Shown here: positions 46,930 to 56,234 of the stretch, one piece after another | Layout: every line of letters begins with the position of its first letter | Position numbering within the stretch: position 1 is the stretch's first letter | DNA from: Pontibacter harenae | GTDB taxonomy: Bacteria; Bacteroidota; Bacteroidia; Cytophagales; Hymenobacteraceae | Length of the DNA stretch: 64,000 nt | NCBI RefSeq assembly: GCF_020907245.1 | Contig: NZ_JAJJWH010000018.1 | Location: forward strand, 28,000-91,999 | Reading direction: 5' to 3' | Notes under the pieces: generated by a model | The model's input: the letters and a program-made list of their open reading frames with translations, nothing else | What the model was told of the DNA's origin: nothing | Database searches by the model: none | Position numbers and translations under genes: made by a program

Positions 46930-48076
46930 TTCTCTATCTGGCCCTGGCGAACCTATGGAGAGAACAGAGGACCTAAGTTATTTGCTCAGACCAGCGAACA
47001 GCACCATTATTTCATCAATAGCCACAGTTGAACCTGAATATAAATCGATGCAGACTTCTCTGGAGATGGAAGGAATTATTACCTACGATCCGCGACGGGT
47101 TTATAACATACCCGCCAGAATAGCTGGCCGAATCGAAAAGTTGTATGTAACCTATAATAATCAGCCTATCAGCAAAGGTCAAAAGCTAATGGAGATATAT
47201 AGTCCTGAACTGGTTACTGCACAGCAAGAGCTGCTATACCTTGTAAAAAATTCTCCTGAAGATGTCCAGCTAATCGCTGCAGCGAAACAGAAACTCAGTT
47301 TTCTGGGAGCCACTCAGGCGCAGATTAACCGCCTGATTCGCACAGGTGAGGCAAGTTATACTTTCGCTTTGTACAGCCCTTACGATGGTTATGTGACAGA
47401 ACTCAATACAGAAGCACCGACTGCAACTATTAGCCTGCCTAGCAGAACAGGTACGAGTGGCGGTGGCATGGATGCGATGGGCGGAGGCAGTACCCAAGGC
47501 ATGAGCAGCAGGTCTTCTGCAGTTACAGGTTCTATGCAAAACCAGAGAATACAGCTAAGAGAAGGCATGTATGTGAATACAGGCCAAACTCTTTTTAGAG
47601 TTGTGAATACAGATCAGTTATGGGCAGAGTTTAATGTTCCTGCTGGTGAGATCAATTCATTAGCAAAAGGAGCTCCTGTACAAATAACATTCCCCCAAAT
47701 TCCAGGCGAACATCTACAAGCCACAGTAGATTTAGTGCAGCCTTACTTCGAAGCTGGAGAAAATTTTGCAAAAGTACGTGTGTACCTGACAGGCCAACAG
47801 AAGTTAGCTATGGTAGGGCAACTGGTAAAAGGCCGCGCAAGCTATGCTACTGATTCTGCTCTTTGGATTCCTAGAGAGGCGGTGCTTGATCTTGGAACAC
47901 AGTCGGTAGCTTTTAGAAAAGTGAACAGCGTGTTTGAACCTGTAGTTGTAACTACTGGCACAACTGAGGAAAGACAGGTTCAAGTGTTGTCTGGTCTGCA
48001 ACAAGGAGAGGCAATTGCCGCAAACGCACAGTTCCTGGTCGATAGTGAAAGCTTTGTAAAAGTAAACAGGGAATAA
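46757..48076 (+). CDS. cusB: RND efflux periplasmic adaptor, CusB-like (copy 1)
   Basis: A 439-residue lipoprotein adaptor (lipobox VACQ at about residues 16-20). The N-terminal metal-binding domain (TYTCPMHPQI, then PGSCPVCGMDLV) is typical of CusB-type proteins and delivers Cu/Ag to the pump. Membrane-fusion-protein strands and hairpin follow (PARIAGRIEKLYVTYNNQPISKGQKL). A Gly/Ser/Met-rich insert at about 235-255 is unusual and could bind metal. The first 173 bp are nearly identical to those of the second adaptor gene 86 bp downstream. Confidence 0.9.
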   Translation: MRRYLNILFLLLTIATVACQEQAHEHGEAVETTYTCPMHPQIVQSEPGSCPVCGMDLVSLSGPGEPMERTEDLSYLLRPANSTIISSIATVEPEYKSMQTSLEMEGIITYDPRRVYNIPARIAGRIEKLYVTYNNQPISKGQKLMEIYSPELVTAQQELLYLVKNSPEDVQLIAAAKQKLSFLGATQAQINRLIRTGEASYTFALYSPYDGYVTELNTEAPTATISLPSRTGTSGGGMDAMGGGSTQGMSSRSSAVTGSMQNQRIQLREGMYVNTGQTLFRVVNTDQLWAEFNVPAGEINSLAKGAPVQITFPQIPGEHLQATVDLVQPYFEAGENFAKVRVYLTGQQKLAMVGQLVKGRASYATDSALWIPREAVLDLGTQSVAFRKVNSVFEPVVVTTGTTEERQVQVLSGLQQGEAIAANAQFLVDSESFVKVNRE

Positions 48077-48161
48077 TTGGGAGGATGTATAGAGAAGATG
48101 ATTTCCGAAACAGTATCATGTAAGAACTTCCCATTAGCCCTCATTTAAGAATCAGCAAACC

Positions 48162-48334
48162 ATGAAAAGATACCTAAACATACTGTTCCTGCTGCTAACT
48201 ATAGCTACAGTAGCCTGCCAAGAGCAAGCGCACGAGCATGTCGAAGCAGTGGAAACTACCTACACCTGCCCGATGCACCCGCAAATCGTGCAACAGGAAC
48301 CTGGCTCCTGCCCTGTCTGTGGCATGGATCTGGT
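48162..48334 (+). repeat. 5' segment shared with the first adaptor gene, copy 2
   Basis: The partner of 46757-46929; offset is exactly 1,405 bp throughout, so there are no indels. Confidence 0.8.
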
Positions 48335-49364
48335 AACCATTTCACAATCAGGACAAAATGAGGGAGAGTTGATGCTTAGCGAGAGCCAGATGGCATTAGG
48401 AAATATTGCCGTTCAACAGGTAACATTAAGTTCCGTAGGCAATAATACTATTCTTACAGGCAGATTGGTGATAGACGAAACACAAACAGATATTATCAGT
48501 AGCCGCGCGGCTGGCCGCATAGAAAGGCTTTACCTAAAGGAAACTGGATTAAAAGTTCAGAAAGGTCAGCCGCTGTACGAACTTTATTCAGAAGAACTAC
48601 TAACACTACAACGTGAGTATCTGCTGGCGCTAACGCAACACCAGGAATTAGGCGCTGAAAACCCACGTTTTGCCTCCTTTTTGGAAGCAGCCAAACAGAA
48701 ACTACTGCTTTATGGATTAACTGAAGCTCAAATCAGAAGCCTCGCTAACTCAAAAAAATTAGATGCACGCGTTACTTTTGTGGCTTCTAGTTCTGGAGTG
48801 GTAACGGAGGTTGCAGCTGCTGAGGGGCAATATGTGGCGGAAGGTTCTATGCTTTACAGGCTCTCAGAACTAGATAAAATATGGCTCGAGGCTGAGTTGT
48901 ACCCTCAGGAGGTAAACAATGCAACAATAGGTGACACCATTCATGTAGCTATTCAGGGTTTTATGCAGGAGCCGCTAACTGCCACCGTTACATTTATAAG
49001 TCCAGAGTTTAGGGCAGGAAGCCAGGTAGCCTTACTTCGGGCTGAGCTACCAAATCCAGATGGTCAACTTTTACCTGGTATGCAGGCTAGCGTTACCATA
49101 GGCGGCACCAGTGGTTCAACAACAGTAACTGTACCAACTGACGCCGTGATACGAGACGCTGAAGGTAACCATGTGTGGGTGCAAACAGGCGACCATACTT
49201 TTAAGGCACGCATGGTAACCTTAGGAGAAGAAAGCGCCGAACAAGTGGCCGTGCTTTCTGGGTTACAGCAAAACGATAAAGTTGTTACTTCTGGAGCTTA
49301 CCTGCTTTACAGCGAGTATGTGCTTAAAAAGGGTGCTGAGCCAATGGCCAGTCACCAACACTAG
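48162..49364 (+). CDS. cusB: RND efflux periplasmic adaptor, CusB-like (copy 2)
   Basis: A 400-residue lipoprotein adaptor with the same signal peptide and metal-binding domain as the first copy (TYTCPMHPQI and CPVCGMDLV), but only weakly similar after residue 58. The adaptor core (SRAAGRIERLYLKETGLKVQKGQPLYELYSEEL) and C-terminal domain (VQTGDHTFKARMVTLGEE) are intact. Two different adaptors in one cluster could serve in one mixed complex or in separate pumps. Confidence 0.9.
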   Translation: MKRYLNILFLLLTIATVACQEQAHEHVEAVETTYTCPMHPQIVQQEPGSCPVCGMDLVTISQSGQNEGELMLSESQMALGNIAVQQVTLSSVGNNTILTGRLVIDETQTDIISSRAAGRIERLYLKETGLKVQKGQPLYELYSEELLTLQREYLLALTQHQELGAENPRFASFLEAAKQKLLLYGLTEAQIRSLANSKKLDARVTFVASSSGVVTEVAAAEGQYVAEGSMLYRLSELDKIWLEAELYPQEVNNATIGDTIHVAIQGFMQEPLTATVTFISPEFRAGSQVALLRAELPNPDGQLLPGMQASVTIGGTSGSTTVTVPTDAVIRDAEGNHVWVQTGDHTFKARMVTLGEESAEQVAVLSGLQQNDKVVTSGAYLLYSEYVLKKGAEPMASHQH

Positions 49365-49559
49365 ATTAACAGAAACTGAAAAATTTATGAAATTGACTTA
49401 ACACGTATGCTAAATAGAATCTAGCAAAACAACTAGTAGACAAACAAAAGGTGAATCAAAACAGATCGTAAGCTAGTAGTCTATAGTCTGCTACTTGTCT
49501 TCTTCGAACAAATGAATTATTAACTTTAAACTATATTTAACATGTTATTTAAAACTGAA

Positions 49560-50174
49560 ATGAAAAAGACATTTTTAGCCGCTGCCATGGCAGCATTTTT
49601 ACTTGCATCTTGCTCTGATAACAAGAAGGGCGCAACAGCTGAGACAGAAACTGCAAAACAGGAGCACGCTGACGGAATGCCGACAGCTGGAAGTATAGTA
49701 GTGGAAACTCCAGATTATAAGAATGTAAGTGCCTCTGTAAAAACGCAAGTATCTCAGGTGCTGGACCAATACTTGAAGCTTAAAAATGCTTTAGTAGAAG
49801 CAAATGCAGCAGATGCGCGTACAGCAGCTGGCGACATACTAACATTAGCGAATGCCATGCCTGTTGCCACCATTACGGGAGAGGAAAAAGCTTTTGCTGA
49901 GGAGAAAACTGCCGCGATCAAAGAAAGTGCCTCCCAAATATCTCAGGCTGCCGACATAAAGGCACAGCGCGAGCACCTGGAGCAACTTTCTAATGCGGTA
50001 TATTCGCTCACAAAAGCATTTGGTGCAGCTGACCAAACACTTTACTACCAGCACTGCCCGATGGCACGTAATGACCAAGGTGGCTACTGGATTAGCACTA
50101 ATGAAGAAATAAGAAACCCTTACTTTGGCGACGCTATGCTGAAGTGCGGTACAAATGAGGAAGTTTATAATTAA
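49560..50174 (+). CDS. DUF3347 domain lipoprotein of the metal-efflux cluster
   Basis: A lipoprotein (MKKTFLAAAMAAFLLASC, lipobox LASC) with a C-terminal signature YYQHCPMARNDQGGYWIS...NPYFGDAMLKCG that is characteristic of DUF3347, a domain often next to or fused to CusB-like proteins. The Cys, Met and His in HCPM and LKCG suggest metal binding. I prefer the ATG at 49560, which gives a proper signal peptide, over 49542. It ends at a strong terminator and closes the efflux cluster. Confidence 0.85.
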   Translation: MKKTFLAAAMAAFLLASCSDNKKGATAETETAKQEHADGMPTAGSIVVETPDYKNVSASVKTQVSQVLDQYLKLKNALVEANAADARTAAGDILTLANAMPVATITGEEKAFAEEKTAAIKESASQISQAADIKAQREHLEQLSNAVYSLTKAFGAADQTLYYQHCPMARNDQGGYWISTNEEIRNPYFGDAMLKCGTNEEVYN

Positions 50175-50189
50175 TTTCTCTTCTATACC

Positions 50190-50237
50190 ATAAACAGAAA
50201 GGCCTGTGTTGAAACCAACGCAGGCCTTTCTGTTTAT
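50190..50237. terminator. bidirectional intrinsic terminator
   Basis: A stem of about 21 bp with one wobble pair (50190-50210 and 50217-50237) and a 6-nt loop, with A/T-rich outer arms, between the convergent DUF3347 and PLDc_N-like genes. Confidence 0.85.
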
Positions 50238-50476
50238 AATCCATCGTTATAGTGCGATTTTATGCTCGGCCTGATAATTAACCATAGAATGAGGCTAATG
50301 GGCCATGACAACAAGGCTACCAACAAAGCAACCAGCCATCCTGGCTTTCCTCTTCTCTCAGCATCCTTATAAGACCATACAATACTCCAGATGTAGATGA
50401 TCAGAATTACTAATCCAAGGAGTAGTCCGAAAATACCCATGCCAACAAAAAAATCCCCCATCATGTTTTCATCCAT
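50234..50476 (-). CDS. small two-helix membrane protein (PLDc_N-like)
   Basis: An 80-residue protein with two hydrophobic helices (about 8-35 and 46-68) joined by a short polar turn (WSYKDAERRGKPGW). The hydrophobic pattern with KDAxRRGKPGW between the helices resembles the PLDc_N domain found in many small envelope proteins. The function is unknown. It lies divergent from the ebo cluster. Confidence 0.6.
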   Translation of the reverse strand: MDENMMGDFFVGMGIFGLLLGLVILIIYIWSIVWSYKDAERRGKPGWLVALLVALLSWPISLILWLIIRPSIKSHYNDGL

Positions 50477-50536
50477 AGTTTTTATAGTTTTAATTATACT
50501 TCTTTTTTAACGGAGCATACTATATTTTGTTGAAAC

Positions 50537-50574
50537 ACAATTATATATAATGTTTTAACATTATATATAATTGT
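50537..50574. repeat. 38-bp AT-rich palindrome upstream of the ebo cluster
   Basis: Two perfect 18-bp arms (50537-50554 and 50557-50574) are separated by TT, with a core of TATATA. It lies in the 330-bp gap between the divergent small membrane protein gene and eboA, so it may be an operator or a terminator for read-through. Confidence 0.6.
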
Positions 50575-50683
50575 ATGGTACATACTTGATGTTTACATCT
50601 TCTTACTTCTTATTAAATGCTAAAAGCTTAAATTAAGAGCTTTAGAAACGTCAAATTGAGCTTATATAAAACAAAGACTATTG

Positions 50684-50714
50684 TTGCTCAAAATTAAAAC
50701 TTGCGTTACCTTTA
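50684..50714 (+). promoter_or_regulatory. candidate promoter of the ebo cluster
   Basis: TTG at 50684-50686 and TACCTTTA at 50707-50714 (one mismatch to TAnnTTTG) are 20 nt apart, about 95 bp before the eboA ATG. Confidence 0.4.
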
Positions 50715-50808
50715 GTCATGAAGGGCATGCAGAGGCTATGTGGGCAACATTAAAAAAGGTTGATTTATTTTCCTTTTGAATAATCTGCATTAAGTATTGC
50801 CACATTAT

Positions 50809-51717
50809 ATGACAATAAACCTACAAACCGTGCAACAGGCAGATATCACTAACACCCGAAGCTATTTGCATAACTTACTGGCTATCAGAGCAACAGAAAA
50901 GGGAATGCAATGGCTAGACCAAAAACTGGAGCAAGTAAGCAAGGCAGGAGCTGCAAAAGACTTTTATCTTGCTTTTAGTGCTGCGCCAAGGTTTATGGGC
51001 AAAAGCACTCTTGACCCAACCGAAGAAGAACTAGCAGCTGCAGCTGAACTTAGAGAAGGCTTCTACCCCGCAAACTGGACAGTAGACCAAACAGCACGCT
51101 CCCTACTCCTGCTCTCGCTTCCGCAGCTTGATAAAGAGGCCTTTCTTGAAAAAGTTAACATGCTGTTTAACACAGCAGATATGGGAGAGTTGGTGGCACT
51201 GTATGCTAGTTTACCGCTACTGCCCTATCCAGAAGCATTTGCAGACCGCGCGGCCGAGGGAATTCGCACGAACATGAGCAATGTGTTAGAGGCAGTTACT
51301 TTAGAAAATCCTTATCCTGCCGATTTTTTATCAGAAGGAGCCTGGAACCAGCTAGTGCTGAAGACACTTTTTGTAGGCAAGTCCCTGTATCGAATTTATG
51401 GTTTAGAGAGAAGAGCCAACCAAGCGCTAGCCAATACACTTTCTGATTACGCACACGAACGTTGGGCAGCAGGCAGACCCGTTACGCCTGAACTGTGGCG
51501 AACGGTAGGCCCTTTCATAGATGACAACATCCTAAACGACATAAGGCAGCTTTTTGAACATCCTGATGAGATACAGCACGAAGCAGCGGCACTAGCCTGT
51601 TCGCAAAGCAACCATGCAGGAGCAGAAGAACTGCTGAATCAGCATCCTCATTTAAAAGAAAAAATAAAATCAGGTAGCCTTACCTGGGATACGGTAGGTA
51701 AAAAAGCTTACGTCTAA
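50809..51717 (+). CDS. eboA: EboA-domain protein
   Basis: The first gene of a complete ebo cluster. The protein is about 302 residues from the ATG at 50809 (an upstream TTG at 50797 is possible) and largely helical, with no membrane segment and no catalytic motif that I recognise. Its identity comes from overall pattern (RSYLHNLLAIRATEKGMQWLDQKL; RIYGLERRANQALANTLSDYAHERWAAGR) and from its place before TatD-like, UbiA-like and DHQS-like genes. EboA's biochemical role is not known. Confidence 0.85.
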   Translation: MTINLQTVQQADITNTRSYLHNLLAIRATEKGMQWLDQKLEQVSKAGAAKDFYLAFSAAPRFMGKSTLDPTEEELAAAAELREGFYPANWTVDQTARSLLLLSLPQLDKEAFLEKVNMLFNTADMGELVALYASLPLLPYPEAFADRAAEGIRTNMSNVLEAVTLENPYPADFLSEGAWNQLVLKTLFVGKSLYRIYGLERRANQALANTLSDYAHERWAAGRPVTPELWRTVGPFIDDNILNDIRQLFEHPDEIQHEAAALACSQSNHAGAEELLNQHPHLKEKIKSGSLTWDTVGKKAYV

Positions 51718-51745
51718 CTATAAATTATTTCTGAGACACTATTAC

Positions 51746-52681
51746 ATGAAAAACATGATGTTCCTCGATCCACACATCCATATGACCTCCCGCACCACCG
51801 ACGATTATGAGCGAATGCGGCAGGCAGGAATTGTGGCAATTATAGAACCTGCATTCTGGCTTGGACAGCCACGCACAGAGCCTGGTTCTTTCAAAGATTA
51901 TTTCAGCAGCCTGGTTGGTTGGGAGCGTTTCCGCGCCAGCCAATTCGGCATAAAGCATTACTGTACTATTGGTTTGAATTCAAAAGAAGCAAACAACGAA
52001 GCGTTGGCAGAACAGGTAATGGAGTTGCTTCCGCTGTTTGTTTGTAAAGAAGGCGTAGTAGGTGTTGGCGAGATTGGATACGACGACCAGACACCCGCAG
52101 AAGATAAATATTACAGACTGCAGTTAGAATTGGCCAAAGAAGTGAACATGCCCGTGCAGATTCACACACCGCACCGCGACAAGAAGTCGGGTACAATACG
52201 CAGTATGGAAGTTTGCCTGGAGCACGGTATTGAACCAGGTATGGTAATCGTAGATCACAATAACGAAGAAACTGTAAAAGATACGCTTGACAGAGGCTTC
52301 TGGGCTGCCTTCACTATTTATCCGCACTCTAAAATGGGCAACGAGCGCATGGTGGAGATTGTGAAGCAGTACGGTACTGAACGAATTATGATAAACAGTG
52401 CTGCTGACTGGGGCATCAGCGATCCGCTTTCTGTACCCAAAACTGCTTCGCTGATGCTGGAGCGTGGCATTTCGGAAGCCGATGTACGTATGGTTTGCTA
52501 TCAAAATGCCCTTACTGCTTTCGGGCAGAGCGGGCAGATACAAGAAAGTGATTGGCTGGAGTCAACAAGCGTCGATCAACGTGAGAAATTCTCTAATAAC
52601 TCGGTGCTAAGAGGCGGCCAGGCCCCCAAAGTAGGAGAAGTTGAATCATCAGGCGACTTGCCTTCTAACATAGTACGATGA
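51746..52681 (+). CDS. eboB: TatD-family metal-dependent hydrolase, EboB
   Basis: A 311-residue amidohydrolase-type TIM-barrel protein with the expected metal ligands in order: HxH at His10/His12 (DPHIHM), Glu in GEIGYD, His in QIHTPH, His in IVDHNN and Asp in SAADWGISD. Position and family match EboB. The substrate in ebo clusters is unknown. Its stop overlaps the eboC start by 4 bp (ATGA), so the two are co-translated. Confidence 0.85.
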   Translation: MKNMMFLDPHIHMTSRTTDDYERMRQAGIVAIIEPAFWLGQPRTEPGSFKDYFSSLVGWERFRASQFGIKHYCTIGLNSKEANNEALAEQVMELLPLFVCKEGVVGVGEIGYDDQTPAEDKYYRLQLELAKEVNMPVQIHTPHRDKKSGTIRSMEVCLEHGIEPGMVIVDHNNEETVKDTLDRGFWAAFTIYPHSKMGNERMVEIVKQYGTERIMINSAADWGISDPLSVPKTASLMLERGISEADVRMVCYQNALTAFGQSGQIQESDWLESTSVDQREKFSNNSVLRGGQAPKVGEVESSGDLPSNIVR

Positions 52682-53589
52682 GTAGAACGGCTGCTTATCT
52701 TAGGCTGATGCGCCCAGCCAACATTGTGACGGCTATTGCAGACATTGCACTAGGGTTTGCTGCCTCAGGAGCCTTGCTCGCTGTTCCATCTTGGGACTTA
52801 AGCGTGCTGGGCACTTCTTACATGCAAACACTTTACTGGCTCATTTTATCTACTATAGGCTTGTATGGCGGCGGTGTGGTATTTAACGATGTGTTTGATG
52901 CAGAACTTGATAGCGTGGAAAGGCCTGAGCGTCCTATACCAAGCGGACTGGCTACGATGCAGGGTGCCATAACGCTGGGGGCCATACTGCTGATCGGTGG
53001 CATAATTGCAGCCTGGCAAGTGTCGGGGCTAAGTGCTTTAATAGCAACTGCAGTAGCAGGTTTAGCCTTACTTTATGATTGGAAAGGAAAACACCAGCAT
53101 ATACTGGGGCCTGTGAACATGGGCGCCTGCCGCGGGGGTAATTTACTTTTAGGTGTGAGTGCTGTACCTGCCGCTGTGAGCGAACTGTGGTATCTGGCTC
53201 TTATTCCTGTTGTCTACATTTCTGCCATTACCATGATCAGTCGCGGCGAAGTACACGGTGGCAATCCTAAGGCTCTGAAAGGAGCTGTACTACTTTATGC
53301 CATTGTTATAGGTGGCATCGTGGCCCTTGCGTCGCTTCCAGACTTTACTATTTGGTATAGTCTGCCCTTTCTGCTGTTGTTTTGCTATCTTATATTTCCA
53401 CCGTTATTTAAAGCCATACCAGCTCAGGAGCCACGCTTAATCATGAAAGCAGTAAAAGCTGGTGTTGTTGCTCTCATAGCGATGGATGCGAGCATAGCAG
53501 CTGGTTTTGCAGGCTGGCCTTACGGCTTGGCAGTTTTATTTCTATTGCCCATATCTATTCTTGTAGCGAAAAGCTTTGCTGTTACCTGA
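52678..53589 (+). CDS. eboC: UbiA-like prenyltransferase, EboC
   Basis: A 303-residue inner-membrane protein with about eight helices. The first Asp-rich motif NDVFDAELD (70-78) fits UbiA's NDxxDxxxD, and a second acidic loop is at LLYDWKGKHQH. UbiA enzymes move a prenyl group onto an acceptor; the EboC acceptor is unknown. It is translationally coupled to eboB. The 171-bp gap to eboD shows no feature. Confidence 0.88.
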   Translation: MSRTAAYLRLMRPANIVTAIADIALGFAASGALLAVPSWDLSVLGTSYMQTLYWLILSTIGLYGGGVVFNDVFDAELDSVERPERPIPSGLATMQGAITLGAILLIGGIIAAWQVSGLSALIATAVAGLALLYDWKGKHQHILGPVNMGACRGGNLLLGVSAVPAAVSELWYLALIPVVYISAITMISRGEVHGGNPKALKGAVLLYAIVIGGIVALASLPDFTIWYSLPFLLLFCYLIFPPLFKAIPAQEPRLIMKAVKAGVVALIAMDASIAAGFAGWPYGLAVLFLLPISILVAKSFAVT

Positions 53590-53760
53590 TTTACAGGAAG
53601 GGAAACTTAAATGGCATGCCAGCAAGTTAAAAGCTTAGACGCAAAACAGACTGTGAAAGTCAAATTAAAGTTGGTTAGATAACGCTAGCCAAACACGTTT
53701 ATCAGGTACAAAAATTACATAGCACAAATAACAAAGTGCTTTAAATTACCCTTGGCTAAT

Positions 53761-54954
53761 ATGAAACCGATTATACAAAACTTTCAGGTGCAGTTTAACT
53801 ATGGCGTGTATTTTACAGAAGGCCTTTTTAATCCTGAGAACTCAATGCTGAAAGATGTGCTGCAACAGGATGGTAACACAGCACCTCGAAAAGTACTTTT
53901 TGTGATTGACAATGGTGTTGCCGAGGCGCACCCAAACCTGATAAATGCTATCTCCAGCTATGCTACTGTACATGCGGATACGCTGAAGCAGGTGGCCCCT
54001 CCTATGGTGGTAGCAGGCGGTGAAGTGGCCAAAAACGACAAGCAGCTAATGCAGGATTTGCTGGATGCGGTGAACGATTTCGGTGTTTGCCGACATTCTT
54101 ATCTTATAGCCATTGGGGGTGGAGCAATTTTAGATATGGCAGGCTTTGCGGCGGCTGTTGCCCACAGAGGCATTCGCCATATCAGGATTCCTACTACGGT
54201 GCTGTCGCAGAACGACTCTGGCGTAGGTGTAAAGAATGGGGTAAATGCGTTCAATAAAAAGAACTTCCTGGGCACCTTTGCGCCACCTTTTGCTGTGATA
54301 AATGACAGCGAATTCCTGCTAACACTCGACGATAGGGATTGGCGTTCTGGAATTTCAGAAGCTATCAAAGTTGCTTTAATTAAAGACGCAGCCTTTTATA
54401 AGCAAATAAAGCAAAACGCTGAAAAATTAGCTTCACGTGATATGGAAGCTATGCAACAACTCATACATCGATGTGCGGAGATGCACGTAGAACACATAGG
54501 CGGCAAAGATCCGTTTGAAAAAGGTTCTTCCCGTCCGCTTGACTTTGGACATTGGGCAGCACACAAACTGGAGCAACTCACAAATTATTCAATTAGGCAT
54601 GGCGAAGCTGTAGCCGTTGGTATTGCCCTGGATGTAGTATATTCAAAGCTGTCGGGTATGTTAAGCGAAGCAGAGACAGAAGACATACTTGTCCTGCTAA
54701 GCCAGCTTGGTTTCGATCTTTATGTGCCTGCACTTGCCGCTGTTACCGATGAGACAGACACGAAATTACACATATTGAAAGGCCTTACCGAATTCCAGGA
54801 GCATTTGGGCGGGCAGTTAACTATTATGCTATTAACAGAAATAGGCAAAGGCGTAGAAGTGCATGAAATAGATGGAGCTTTGGTAGCAAAAGCAGTAGAA
54901 GAACTCGCAGAAAAGCAAGGACAGCAAGCAGCGCTAACCTCTAATAAAGCTTAA
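53761..54954 (+). CDS. eboD: 3-dehydroquinate synthase-like protein, EboD
   Basis: A DHQS-fold protein of about 397 residues from the ATG at 53761 (the upstream TTG at 53752 is less likely). The NAD-binding loop (AIGGGAILDMAGFAAA), the substrate block (VKNGVNAFNKKNFLGTFAPP) and the metal-ligand region (SIRHGEAVAVGIALD) are all present, so it is probably an active sugar-phosphate cyclase. It is longer than housekeeping AroB and is found in an ebo setting rather than with shikimate genes. The product is unknown. Confidence 0.88.
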   Translation: MKPIIQNFQVQFNYGVYFTEGLFNPENSMLKDVLQQDGNTAPRKVLFVIDNGVAEAHPNLINAISSYATVHADTLKQVAPPMVVAGGEVAKNDKQLMQDLLDAVNDFGVCRHSYLIAIGGGAILDMAGFAAAVAHRGIRHIRIPTTVLSQNDSGVGVKNGVNAFNKKNFLGTFAPPFAVINDSEFLLTLDDRDWRSGISEAIKVALIKDAAFYKQIKQNAEKLASRDMEAMQQLIHRCAEMHVEHIGGKDPFEKGSSRPLDFGHWAAHKLEQLTNYSIRHGEAVAVGIALDVVYSKLSGMLSEAETEDILVLLSQLGFDLYVPALAAVTDETDTKLHILKGLTEFQEHLGGQLTIMLLTEIGKGVEVHEIDGALVAKAVEELAEKQGQQAALTSNKA

Positions 54955-55019
54955 CATGCTTCGTTAATGTAAATATTCATTCCTGTTTCTCTGCTTCTTA
55001 AACGCTATACCTGCAAACT

Positions 55020-56228
55020 ATGTACCTGAACCGACAATACCATTTATCTTATTGTACCAACATACACCAAGGCGAAACTTGGGATGAAGTTTTCCAGAGC
55101 CTTAAGGAGTATTTCCCTCCGCTCAAACAGCAGCTTTCACCAGACCAGCCTTTAGGCATCGGGCTGCGGCTGTCAGACTTAGCCAGCAGAGAATTGATGG
55201 AGGGTGAAGAACTATTCAATTTTAAAGCATGGCTACAGGAGCAAGGTCTGTACGTCTTTACGATGAACGGATTCCCCTTCGGAGGCTTCCATAAACAGGT
55301 AGTGAAGGATGATGTACACCAACCTGACTGGACAACAAAAACCAGAGTAGCTTATACAATAAGGCTCGCTCATATATTGAGCATGTTACTTCCTAAGGGT
55401 GTAGAAGGCGGCATCTCCACCTCGCCCCTCTCCTATAAGCCCTGGTACACTGGCAAGCAAGAGGCATATAATGAAACCACCAGAACTGCTACAGAAAATT
55501 TGGTTGAGGTTGTAGCAGAATTGATCAGTATAAAATCTGTTACTGGTAAAAGTATACATATTGATATAGAACCAGAGCCAGATGGCTTTCTGGAAAACAG
55601 CCATGAGTTTATAAGCTTTTATACCAATCAGCTTATTCCCGTTGGTGTAGAAAAATTAAAACAAGAGCTTTCAGCAGCAGAGGTTACAGAAGCCATTAAA
55701 GAGCACATTCAGCTTTGCTACGATGTCTGCCACTTTGCCCTCGCCTATGAAAAGCCAGCCGAAACTTTCGATAAGTTGAAAGAAGCAGGTATTAAGGTCG
55801 GTAAAATTCAGCTAAGCGCCGCCCTGAAGGTGACTTTGCCAAACAATGTTACAGACAAAGCAGCTGTAGCAGAAAGGTTGGCAGCCTTTGTAGAACCAAC
55901 ATACCTTCACCAGGTTGTAGAAAGGGGCGCAGACAACAAACTGACCCAATATCCTGACTTGCCACAAGCCCTGGCGCAAATAAATAAACCTGATGCCGAA
56001 GAATGGCGCATTCACTTCCATGTGCCGCTTTTTACCGACTCCTACAACGGCTTGCTCTCCACCCAGGGAGACATTAAAGCTGTATTGGATATACTTAAAC
56101 AGGAACAACTGACTCAGCACCTGGAAGTAGAAACGTATACTTGGGATGTGCTGCCACAGGATCTAAAAAAAGAACTGCACGACTCCATTCAGCGAGAGAT
56201 GGAATGGGTAATTGAAAATTTGAAGTAG
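55020..56228 (+). CDS. eboE: metabolite traffic protein EboE (TIM-barrel)
   Basis: A 402-residue protein of the xylose-isomerase-like TIM-barrel group. Typical elements are the N-terminal SYCTNIHQGETWDEV, the block GLYVFTMNGFPFGGFHKQVVKDDVH, an acidic strand (IHIDIEPEPDGFLE) and CYDVCHFALAYE. The sequence and its place between eboD and eboF identify it as EboE. Metal-binding His, Glu and Asp residues are available, but the reaction is not known. It starts 65 bp after eboD and 6 bp before eboF. Confidence 0.88.
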   Translation: MYLNRQYHLSYCTNIHQGETWDEVFQSLKEYFPPLKQQLSPDQPLGIGLRLSDLASRELMEGEELFNFKAWLQEQGLYVFTMNGFPFGGFHKQVVKDDVHQPDWTTKTRVAYTIRLAHILSMLLPKGVEGGISTSPLSYKPWYTGKQEAYNETTRTATENLVEVVAELISIKSVTGKSIHIDIEPEPDGFLENSHEFISFYTNQLIPVGVEKLKQELSAAEVTEAIKEHIQLCYDVCHFALAYEKPAETFDKLKEAGIKVGKIQLSAALKVTLPNNVTDKAAVAERLAAFVEPTYLHQVVERGADNKLTQYPDLPQALAQINKPDAEEWRIHFHVPLFTDSYNGLLSTQGDIKAVLDILKQEQLTQHLEVETYTWDVLPQDLKKELHDSIQREMEWVIENLK

Positions 56229-56234
56229 AAAACT

